Assembly: GCA_027346125.1 (NCBI GenBank) | Contig: DAIEST010000246.1 | Location: 1 to 13,784, forward strand | Length of the DNA: 13,784 nucleotides | Source of the DNA: Leptospirillum sp. | GTDB taxonomy: Bacteria > Nitrospirota > Leptospirillia > Leptospirillales > Leptospirillaceae | Direction of reading: 5' to 3' | Shown: in pieces, positions 7,128 to 13,460 of the stretch | How the letters are laid out: each line of letters starts with the position of its first letter | How positions within the stretch are numbered: position 1 is the first letter of the stretch | Made by a program: the position numbers and the translations under genes | Notes under the pieces: generated by a model | Seen by the model: only the letters and a program-made list of their open reading frames with translations | What the model was told of the DNA's origin: nothing | The model's database searches: none

Positions 7128-8122
7128 TCGTCCAGGATCTCCAAAGGTTTTTTTGAATGAATGACTTCAAGGGCCATCGCCACGCCCTCACGCGGACCCG
7201 AAACCCGTTCCGCCACCCAAAATCCCAACGCGGCATTTGCCAGCGTCACATCAAGAAAAGGGCCAGGAGTTCCGGTCAGGACATTCCGGAGAATATCCGC
7301 ATTTTCCCGTGCGGTACCGCCCGCAATCTCTCCGAGAGAAACTTCAGGCAAGCCGAAATCTCCGGAACGAAGGTCTCGTTCCATCCTGTCTCCACGAACG
7401 GAACGGATGATTCTTGTAATCCCGGAAAGAGTCGCCTCATCCAGTCCGGCCCCGTGAATCACGCAGAACGACTCGTGGCCGGCCCCGGCCAGAACTCCTG
7501 CAAGCCTGGAGACAAACTGGGGGGAAGACACGCCCAGGATCTGTCTCCGGACAAATGCAGGACTTGCAAGCGGAGCCACGAGATTGAACAGGGTACGGAT
7601 CCCCATTCCGCGCCGAAGGGGGGCCAGAAGCTTTAATGCAGGGTGGTACAGGGGCGCCCACAAAAAAGTGATTCCCAGTTTTTCGAGGAACTCACGGGAA
7701 CGTTCGGGGGAAACATCGATCCGGATGCCCAGCGCTTCGAGAACATCGGCACTTCCCGATCGACTGGAGACAGCCCGATTGCCGTGCTTGACCACCGGCA
7801 CCCCTCCGCCTGCAAGAACAAAGGAGACCGTTGTTGAAATATTGAAACTCCCTGAACCATCCCCCCCGGTTCCGCATGTATCAAGAGCGTCGCCGCGAAT
7901 TTTTTCCGGAAGGGAAAAAGGCAACAGATGTTCCCGCAGGGAATCCAATGCCCCTGAAAGCTCTCCTTCCGACTCGCCCTTCATCGACAGAGCAGTCAGG
8001 ACAGCAGCGACTTCGTACTCCGGAACCTCCCCGCAAAGGACATTCCCGAGCCATTGTTTCATGGAAGAACGATCCAGGCTCCCGCCTCCCAGAAGAATGG
8101 GAAGAGGCCGAAAGTCTGTCAT
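7094..8122 (-). CDS. trpD: Anthranilate phosphoribosyltransferase
   Basis: The 342-residue enzyme transfers phosphoribose from PRPP to anthranilate. The PRPP-binding glycine loop GTGGD (84-88), FNIST (93-97), KHGNRAVSSRSGSAD (112-126), the anthranilate-side RRGMGIRTLFN region (170-180) and the metal-binding GLDE (226-229) are all present. The usual GPLxNPA segment reads APLASPA (183-189), a mild departure from consensus. The ATG at 8122 is chosen because it forms ATGA with the trpG stop and begins just before the conserved N-terminal helices; the frame stays open upstream to GTG/ATG-like codons, but that part is only the trpG coding sequence read in another frame. There is no Shine-Dalgarno, so initiation probably depends on coupling to trpG. 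The 3' end overlaps trpC by 34 nt, the largest overlap in the operon. Confidence 0.96.
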   Translation of the reverse strand: MTDFRPLPILLGGGSLDRSSMKQWLGNVLCGEVPEYEVAAVLTALSMKGESEGELSGALDSLREHLLPFSLPEKIRGDALDTCGTGGDGSGSFNISTTVSFVLAGGGVPVVKHGNRAVSSRSGSADVLEALGIRIDVSPERSREFLEKLGITFLWAPLYHPALKLLAPLRRGMGIRTLFNLVAPLASPAFVRRQILGVSSPQFVSRLAGVLAGAGHESFCVIHGAGLDEATLSGITRIIRSVRGDRMERDLRSGDFGLPEVSLGEIAGGTARENADILRNVLTGTPGPFLDVTLANAALGFWVAERVSGPREGVAMALEVIHSKKPLEILDEWVELSRTIHS

Positions 8123-8715
8123 GGAGAATCGACCATTGCAGCCTTCCCGGCCAGACGTCTGAAGTTGTCCAGAATCTTCTTGCCTTCCAGGGTCAGGATC
8201 GACTCCGGATGGAACTGAACGCCCCACACGGGCAAAGTGCGGTGCGACAATCCCATGATTTCACGCTCCTCGGTCCATGCGGTCACCTTGAGAGATTCCG
8301 GCAAGGACTCGGGGGCCACAACAAGAGAGTGGTAGCGGGTTGCCTCAAACGGATTCGAGATACCCGAGAAAAGGTCCGAGCCGTCATGCTGAATCATGGA
8401 TGTTTTCCCGTGCATCAGACGGCCCGCCCGAACCACCCTTCCTCCGAAAATCTCGCCGATCACCTGGTGTCCGAGACAAACCCCCAATAACGGGATAACC
8501 CCGGAAAGCTCACGGACAACATCGCGGCAAACTCCGGACTGGGACGGATCGCCGGGACCCGGGGAAAGGACGATCCCTTCATATCCCCTCTTCATGATCT
8601 CAGGACATGAGATCTGGTCATTTCTGACAACATCCACTTCGCAACCCAGTTCCCAGAGGTATTGGACAAGGTTGTACGTGAAAGAATCGTAGTTGTCGAT
8701 CATCAAAAGAGCCAT
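8119..8715 (-). CDS. trpG: Anthranilate synthase glutamine amidotransferase subunit
   Basis: The 198-residue class I glutamine amidotransferase hydrolyses glutamine and supplies ammonia to TrpE. The N-terminal IDNYDSFTYNLVQYL (6-20), the oxyanion segment SPGPGDP (51-57), nucleophile C80 in GVCLGHQ, and the remaining triad H169 and E171 in VQFHPES are present. It is a single-domain TrpG, not fused to TrpD or TrpE. In many bacteria such a subunit also serves as PabA for p-aminobenzoate synthesis; the downstream folC would fit, but no pabB or pabC is in the window, so this is only a possibility. The ATG at 8715 lies 13 nt inside trpE and the stop forms ATGA with trpD. Confidence 0.97.
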   Translation of the reverse strand: MALLMIDNYDSFTYNLVQYLWELGCEVDVVRNDQISCPEIMKRGYEGIVLSPGPGDPSQSGVCRDVVRELSGVIPLLGVCLGHQVIGEIFGGRVVRAGRLMHGKTSMIQHDGSDLFSGISNPFEATRYHSLVVAPESLPESLKVTAWTEEREIMGLSHRTLPVWGVQFHPESILTLEGKKILDNFRRLAGKAAMVDSP

Positions 8716-10208
8716 GGACCCTCTTCACCGTTTGCAATCCGTAATGCCCGCATCATCGCTCCAGCCTTCATCTGGACTTCCCTATCCTCTTTCTCCGGAA
8801 TGGAGTCCGCCACAATTCCTGCACCCGCCTGAAAAAACGCATCCTTCCCGTTCAGGAAGATGGACCGGATGGCAATGGCCAGATCGCAATCCCCTGTCAG
8901 GGACAGCGTCCCGACCGCCCCCGCATAGGGGCCTCTTCGCATGTTCTCAAGCTCTTCTATGATTTCCATCGCTCGGATTTTCGGCGCTCCCGACAACGTG
9001 CCGGCCGGATAAACCGCCCGGATCACGTCGAACATGTCTTTCCCCGGCTCCAGTTGGCCCTCCACATGAGAAACGATATGGATCACATGGGAGTATTTTT
9101 CAAGAGTCATCATTTCAGTGACGCAGACCGAGCCTTTCCGGGCCACCCGACCCACATCGTTTCTGCCAAGGTCGACCAGCATGACGTGTTCGGCCCGTTC
9201 TTTCGGGTCTGCCAGGAGCTGTCTCGAATTTTCCTCATCCTCAGAGAGTGTCCCTGTCCTTCTGACGGTCCCTGCAATCGGCCGCAAATCCACTTTTCCT
9301 CCCCTCACCCTGACCAGGAGTTCCGGAGAAGAACCGACCAGCGCCCTTCCCCCTTCCTCGATCAAAAACAGATAAGGAGAAGGATTGATTGCACGCAGTA
9401 CCCGATAGAGGTCAAGGGGATTCCCCTCAAATCGGAGCGAGAATCTCTTTGAGAGAACAATCTGGAAAATGTCCCCGGCCCGGATATGCTCCTGGGCCTC
9501 GAGGACATTTCTCTGGAACTCTTCCGATGACGGGGTCTCATAAAACTGGAGAGCAGGGGCTTCTTTAGGAGAGACGAGCCCAAAAGGGGTCTTCCGGACA
9601 GAATTCACAAACTCTGTCAGTTCAGTTTCGGCTTTCCCGTAGACAGTATCCGGATCGTTTCCCGGGGACACTTCAATCCACGTCACGATCCGGACTTTCT
9701 GGGAAACATGATCAAAGATCACCAGAAACTCGGGAAACACAAAGAAAAGGTCCGGAAACCCCTCCTGCGGCGGAAGTCTTTCGGGAAGGTGCTCGAATGT
9801 CCGAACCATATCGTAGGAAAGGTAGCCGACCAGGCCACCATTCACACCGTCAGGCAACCCGCCCGGATCGATTTCCAACTGGGCAAGTTCCTTTCGAAGG
9901 GCATCCAGCAAATCTCCCTTTCGTTCACTTTGCGTGCAACTCCCGTCATTCGCCACGCAAGTAACCGTCAAGCCCCGATCAATCCGACCCTCAAATCTGA
10001 ACCGGACTCCTGAGCCGACATAGGAAAACCGGCCCCATTTTTCTCCGCCCACAACACTTTCCAGCAGAAATCCCTTTTTTTCGGCAGGAAGTGCGGAGTA
10101 AAACAGAACGGGCGTCAGGGAATCCGAAAGGATTTCACAGGAAAAAGCCACCCACCGGTATTTCTTCGATTTTTCCCTGAAACTGGACCGAGTAGAATGA
10201 ACTATCAT
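8703..10208 (-). CDS. trpE: Anthranilate synthase component I
   Basis: The 501-residue subunit converts chorismate and ammonia to anthranilate. The N-terminal feedback region is recognisable: TPVLFYSAL, then LLES (48-51), whose serine belongs to the tryptophan-binding site in characterised TrpE proteins, and GRFSYVGSG. The chorismate-binding domain fills about 230-495, with PIAGTVRRT (310-318), DLGRND (346-351), GTLSGAPK (403-410) and GAGIVADS (462-469). Retention of LLES suggests normal tryptophan feedback inhibition. I chose ATG at 10208 because it overlaps the activator stop as ATGA and has AAGGAA about 11 nt upstream; an ATG at 10238 would add ten unconserved residues and lacks a site. 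No leader peptide or attenuator can precede the gene because coding sequence abuts it directly. Confidence 0.97.
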   Translation of the reverse strand: MIVHSTRSSFREKSKKYRWVAFSCEILSDSLTPVLFYSALPAEKKGFLLESVVGGEKWGRFSYVGSGVRFRFEGRIDRGLTVTCVANDGSCTQSERKGDLLDALRKELAQLEIDPGGLPDGVNGGLVGYLSYDMVRTFEHLPERLPPQEGFPDLFFVFPEFLVIFDHVSQKVRIVTWIEVSPGNDPDTVYGKAETELTEFVNSVRKTPFGLVSPKEAPALQFYETPSSEEFQRNVLEAQEHIRAGDIFQIVLSKRFSLRFEGNPLDLYRVLRAINPSPYLFLIEEGGRALVGSSPELLVRVRGGKVDLRPIAGTVRRTGTLSEDEENSRQLLADPKERAEHVMLVDLGRNDVGRVARKGSVCVTEMMTLEKYSHVIHIVSHVEGQLEPGKDMFDVIRAVYPAGTLSGAPKIRAMEIIEELENMRRGPYAGAVGTLSLTGDCDLAIAIRSIFLNGKDAFFQAGAGIVADSIPEKEDREVQMKAGAMMRALRIANGEEGPWLF

Positions 10209-11626
10209 GCCATTTTCATTTCCTTCAGCCGTCTCCATAGCGTGGATCGACCCATTGAAAGCCTGCGGGCAACCTCGGACACATTCCCTCCAAAAAGCTC
10301 CATGGCCCTTCGGATCAGCTCCTGTTCCACAAACTTGAGAGGCTCCCCTTCAAGAAGAGCCGCATCAAAGAAAGAAGACTGAGCCTGTCCAGGAAGCATG
10401 TCCCCCGGAAGATGGCGCACATCGATTCGACTTTCGTTACACAAAAGAGCCGAATGCTCGACAATGTTCTGAAGCTCCCGAATATTTCCGGGATAATGAT
10501 AGTTCAACAGGATCTGCATCGCATCCGAGGTCAATCCCTGAATGTTTTTTCCGAGCTCGACATTATATCTGTCCACAAAAGACTGGATCAGCAACGGCAG
10601 GTCCTCAGGGCGATCCCGGAGAGGAGGCAAGGTAATCGGGATCACCCGCAACCGGTAATAAAGATCTTTCCGAAAGTCCCCCGTTTCCATCGCCTGCTTG
10701 AGATCCCTGTTTGTCGCAGCGATGACCCGGACATCCACTTTTACCGTCTTTGTCCCGCCGACGCGTTCGAACTCCTCCTCCTGGAGGACTCTCAGCAGCT
10801 TGACCTGCATGCTCGGGGAGATCTCACCAATTTCATCAAGAAACAATGTCCCGCCGGAAGCCATCTCGAAACGCCCCGGGCGGCTCTGGACCGCTCCCGT
10901 AAAGGCCCCCTTGACGTGACCAAACAACTCCGACTCAAGAACCCCTTCAGAAAGAGCCGCACAGTTCAGCTTGACAAAAGGACCTTCCCGCCGAGGGCTG
11001 TTCTCATGAAGGGCATGAGCCACAAGTTCCTTGCCCGTTCCGCTTTCTCCCTCGATCAGAACGGTCGATTTGCTTTGGGCAATGACTGGCAGGAGATCGA
11101 AGATCTCCTGCATTTTTTCGCTCCGGCCAATAATTCTCCCGAATGAATACCGGCCCTTCAGCTCTTCTTTCAGTGCCACAATCTGTGTGACATCATGAAA
11201 GATCTCGACCCCCCCGAACACGCTTCCGGTCGAATCCTTCAGCAATGCCGTATTCAAGCGGAGAACACGCTTCCTCCCGGTCGAATCGACAAGGGAAATC
11301 TCAAAATTACGCAAAGGCTCACCGGTTTCGATGGTCTTTTCGAGAACGCATCGCGCCTGGCATTCCGACGAGTTTACAACTTTCCGACATTCGAAGGGAC
11401 CGCTGCGTTCATTCCGGGCTTTCAGGATCTCTCGTGCCGCACGATTCATGTACAACACTTTTTTGTCCAGACCGATCGCAACAACACCTTCCTCCAGGGA
11501 ATCAAGAATAACCTGAGGATCAGTCGGCGAAACCCCCGAAGGGAAATTCCCAAACGAGCCCCCATCAGGGACGGGGATCTCCGTCTTGCTGCCGAAAGGC
11601 CGGAAAGACACCGGATCGGCTTTCAC
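10205..11626 (-). CDS. PAS domain-containing sigma-54-dependent transcriptional activator (NtrC family)
   Basis: From GTG at 11626 the product has 473 residues in three parts: a PAS-type sensor domain (about 35-150), a sigma-54 AAA+ ATPase (about 163-390) and a Fis-type helix-turn-helix (about 449-470, GNVSEVARRLSMGRSTLWRRL). The ATPase has Walker A GESGTGKE (193-200), ESELFGH, the sigma-54 contact loop GAFTGA (240-245), Walker B GGTLFLDEIG (258-267) and an arginine-finger region LYYRLRV, so it should remodel sigma-54 polymerase at -24/-12 promoters. There is no receiver domain, so control is probably by a signal at the PAS domain, which contains C80-x8-C89-x3-C93. The GTG has GAAAGGAG six nt upstream, making it more likely than the upstream start at 11677. 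It overlaps the ferredoxin gene by 62 nt and trpE by 4 nt. Its targets are unknown. Confidence 0.92.
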   Translation of the reverse strand: MKADPVSFRPFGSKTEIPVPDGGSFGNFPSGVSPTDPQVILDSLEEGVVAIGLDKKVLYMNRAAREILKARNERSGPFECRKVVNSSECQARCVLEKTIETGEPLRNFEISLVDSTGRKRVLRLNTALLKDSTGSVFGGVEIFHDVTQIVALKEELKGRYSFGRIIGRSEKMQEIFDLLPVIAQSKSTVLIEGESGTGKELVAHALHENSPRREGPFVKLNCAALSEGVLESELFGHVKGAFTGAVQSRPGRFEMASGGTLFLDEIGEISPSMQVKLLRVLQEEEFERVGGTKTVKVDVRVIAATNRDLKQAMETGDFRKDLYYRLRVIPITLPPLRDRPEDLPLLIQSFVDRYNVELGKNIQGLTSDAMQILLNYHYPGNIRELQNIVEHSALLCNESRIDVRHLPGDMLPGQAQSSFFDAALLEGEPLKFVEQELIRRAMELFGGNVSEVARRLSMGRSTLWRRLKEMKMA

Positions 11627-11825
11627 CTGACGCTCCTTTCCGGTAGACCGAAAGAGCCGAAACGGGACACGCAACAATGCAATACCGGCACAAAACGCAG
11701 AGCCCCGTGCCAGCTTCTCCCGATATATTTAAAACCCCCGTAGGACATAACTCCTCACACTCACCGCATTGATCGCAGCAATCGGTATCCAGGCGGATTC
11801 GTCCCCCTGCCACATCCATCATCAT
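11565..11825 (-). CDS. 2[4Fe-4S] ferredoxin
   Basis: The 84-86-residue protein has two classical cluster motifs, C17-x2-C20-x2-C23-x3-C27-P and C43-x2-C46-x2-C49-x3-C53-P, each followed by the small/hydrophobic residues of bacterial dicluster ferredoxins. There is an additional C16. It should carry electrons at low potential in the cytoplasm; the partner is not evident. Three ATG codons stand in a row at 11825, 11822 and 11819; any could be the start, and only a weak GGATGG site precedes them. The last 20 or so residues (GESRSGVFPAFRQQDGDPRP) are unlike a ferredoxin core and are encoded largely by DNA that also encodes the start of the downstream activator. A free-standing ferredoxin is most likely; an electron donor or redox reporter for the adjacent PAS regulator is speculation. 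Confidence 0.88.
   Translation of the reverse strand: MMMDVAGGRIRLDTDCCDQCGECEELCPTGVLNISGEAGTGLCVLCRYCIVACPVSALSVYRKGASGESRSGVFPAFRQQDGDPRP
11633..11640 (-). promoter_or_regulatory. Ribosome binding site fixing the activator start
   Basis: The minus strand reads GAAAGGAG here, six nt before GTG at 11626. It lies inside the ferredoxin coding sequence. The spacing is near ideal and no comparable site precedes the in-frame start at 11677, so it decides the start of the sigma-54 activator. Confidence 0.75.
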
Positions 11826-11861
11826 ATCACACCATCCAAGCGTTCGGTTTAAGCATGAGAA

Positions 11862-12407
11862 CTAGGAAAGGCGCGATCCGAGACGAAGATAGAGAAGGAT
11901 CCCCGCGACTGTCTTTGCATCGTTCAGGCTTCCATCCTGTATCCTTTTCCAAACCTCGTCGGGAGTCAATAACAAAACTTCTTCTATTTCCTCTCCATCG
12001 TCGGGATGGCTGTTTTCCAGAACGCCTCCTTCAGAGAGATAGAGATGAATCCGTTCATTACAAAACCCTGGAGTTGTCCAGATTGATGCCAGCAGAGACA
12101 GGGTCCCCCCCGACAGACCTGTCTCTTCCTCCAGTTCACGGGCAGCAGCCACCCGGAGATCTTCTCCCTGCTCAACTTTTCCCGCCGGGATCTCGACAAT
12201 CGATTGCCCGATTGAAGGACGATACTGTCGGATCAGGAGGATTTTCGATTCAATAACCGGAACGATTGCGACACCCTCTCCGAACAACACCGATTCGTGC
12301 GTTCTTGTCTTCCCCGACTGATCGCGGATCTGCTGGACAGAAAGAGAGATTCTCTTGCCGGCGTATATGATTCTGTCTTCATTTCGAGTTTTTTTTGTTT
12401 CAGACAC
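11862..12407 (-). CDS. Nudix hydrolase, ADP-ribose pyrophosphatase type
   Basis: The 181-residue protein contains an intact Nudix box: G76-x5-E82-x7-R90-E91-L92-x-E94-E95-x-G97-L98, with EE for Mg2+ binding. IRQYRPSIGQSIVEIPAGK before the box, and TTPGFCNERIHLYL after it, match the ADP-ribose pyrophosphatase (NudF/YqkG) subgroup, which splits ADP-ribose into AMP and ribose 5-phosphate. Ribose 5-phosphate is the precursor of PRPP used by TrpD, but a functional tie is only inference. The start is GTG at 12407, with GGAAGGGG five nt upstream; a GTG at 12434 adds nine unconserved residues and lacks such a site. The ferredoxin gene begins 36 nt downstream. Another Nudix substrate such as a nucleotide sugar remains possible. 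Confidence 0.9.
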   Translation of the reverse strand: MSETKKTRNEDRIIYAGKRISLSVQQIRDQSGKTRTHESVLFGEGVAIVPVIESKILLIRQYRPSIGQSIVEIPAGKVEQGEDLRVAAARELEEETGLSGGTLSLLASIWTTPGFCNERIHLYLSEGGVLENSHPDDGEEIEEVLLLTPDEVWKRIQDGSLNDAKTVAGILLYLRLGSRLS

Positions 12408-12412
12408 GAGAA

Positions 12413-12420
12413 CCCCTTCC
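12413..12420 (-). promoter_or_regulatory. Ribosome binding site fixing the Nudix gene start
   Basis: The minus strand reads GGAAGGGG with five nt before GTG at 12407. This favours that codon over the in-frame GTG at 12434. In the whole 111-nt gap 12408-12518 I see no convincing terminator or recognisable sigma-70 or sigma-54 promoter. Confidence 0.6.
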
Positions 12421-12518
12421 GGAAACGCCCGCACACGGAGAATGGCTTGTCTTAGAGGGGATTGACCAGGCGATCGCCATCAGAGGGAAAGGTCTGTGGT
12501 CCGGAATCTTCCGAGCGA

Positions 12519-13127
12519 TTACGGAACCACATTCCGGGTGCGGGTGCGATTGATGTAGAAGAAAACTCCCAGCAATGCGAGAACCAGAAACGATCCTATT
12601 CCTGAAAGGGCTCCAATGGACGAACGGAAACCATAGGACGGGGTTCTTGCGGGACTGTAGATCACAAACAGCATGGCATACACAGAATACGCAGTGATGA
12701 CGGAAAAGATAAAACACAGAAGAGTGACCCAGCCAAGCCGGCGGTGAATCATCGGATTTCGTGTCAGGATGCGTTCGCCATTTTCAATCGAACTTGAAAC
12801 GAATCCGTTGAACACGACGATCCCTGTAAGAACCAGGGCAGCAGTCGAAACAAGCGAATGAAAGATGATAACGGGGTAATAAATCAGATACTTTACATAA
12901 TCAGGCCCCCCGAAACCGACAATCCCGACAATGTACTGCTGTGCAAGATACAACAGAAACCAGGCCGCGACCAGAACCGAAGAAACAAGCATCGTATTGT
13001 GGTGAAGAGAGCCACGATGGCGACGGGCGAAATACCCGCCAAATCCCAGAAAACTGAAAACAATCGTTTCGGAGGTGACGGTCAGGTCCCACCAGAAATC
13101 AGCTTTTGTACCCAGAAACCCGTGCAT
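12519..13127 (-). CDS. DUF420 (YozB-like) integral membrane protein
   Basis: The 202-residue protein has about five membrane segments (near 18-34, 47-66, 80-110, 130-156, 172-193). Histidines H37 and H42/H43 (RRHRGSLHHN), H90 (IIFHSL) and H128 (PMIHRRLGW) sit at membrane boundaries in the pattern of the DUF420 family, where the sequence around HRRLGWVTL before a late helix is characteristic. DUF420 genes often lie near haem-copper oxidase or SCO-type assembly genes, so a haem or metal role in respiratory assembly is a family-based guess; no oxidase gene is visible here. The ATG at 13127 is the first possible codon because an in-frame TGA lies three codons upstream. An AAAGGA stands about 13 nt away, longer than usual. 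The gene starts 26 nt after the preceding small membrane gene. Confidence 0.8.
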   Translation of the reverse strand: MHGFLGTKADFWWDLTVTSETIVFSFLGFGGYFARRHRGSLHHNTMLVSSVLVAAWFLLYLAQQYIVGIVGFGGPDYVKYLIYYPVIIFHSLVSTAALVLTGIVVFNGFVSSSIENGERILTRNPMIHRRLGWVTLLCFIFSVITAYSVYAMLFVIYSPARTPSYGFRSSIGALSGIGSFLVLALLGVFFYINRTRTRNVVP

Positions 13128-13153
13128 TGTTTTTCACGCGTCCTTTCATTGTG

Positions 13154-13447
13154 TCACTGAGAAAGCGGAGCGGATGACTCGCCGCTTTCAAGAGCACGGC
13201 AAACAAGATACCAGATCAGAAAAGGAACAACGCCCGCAAAGAGAATCACCATGGCAAAGAGGAGTGAAAACCCCAGAAATGCGTCTCCGGGTGATTTTCC
13301 CACAATCCTGAAGAAAGCAAAAAGGAAGCGCCCTCCAAGCAGATTCGGGACCATGAAGGTGTACCCGAATCCCCAGAACGCAAACAAAGATGTCAGCAGG
13401 GGATGGCGTTTGGCAAGCGCAATGACTGAAAGCCTTGGCGTCTGCAT
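13154..13447 (-). CDS. Small two-pass membrane protein of unknown function
   Basis: From ATG at 13447 the product has 97 residues. A basic N-terminus (ALAKRHPLL) precedes a hydrophobic segment around 17-33 containing FWGFGYTF, a short hydrophobic loop at 41-49 with GGRFLFAFFRIVG, and a long membrane segment at 56-84 (LLFAMVILFAGVVPFLIWYL). The tail SGESSAPLSQ is polar. I do not recognise a family. The frame is open further up to 13690, but that stretch runs antisense to nothing and overlaps the preceding gene in another frame, with low-complexity Ser/Arg content, so the shorter start is preferred. It begins 13 nt after the upstream gene's stop and ends 26 nt before the DUF420 gene, so the three probably form one transcription unit concerned with the membrane. 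Confidence 0.65.
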   Translation of the reverse strand: MQTPRLSVIALAKRHPLLTSLFAFWGFGYTFMVPNLLGGRFLFAFFRIVGKSPGDAFLGFSLLFAMVILFAGVVPFLIWYLVCRALESGESSAPLSQ

Positions 13448-13460
13448 TGTCGTATCGCTT

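Noticed and set aside
11627..11677. Upstream in-frame start for the sigma-54 activator at 11677
   Set aside because: It would enlarge the overlap with ferredoxin to 113 nt and has no good ribosome binding site, whereas GTG 11626 has an ideal one.
12469..12478. GGCGATCGCC palindrome resembling the cyanobacterial HIP1 octamer
   Set aside because: Only one was noticed, and nothing else points to a cyanobacterium; probably chance.
12408..12518. Possible terminator or sigma-54 promoter between the DUF420 and Nudix genes
   Set aside because: The only hairpin-like sequences are very short with tiny loops and no T-run, and no TGGC/TTGC pair with -24/-12 spacing was found by eye.
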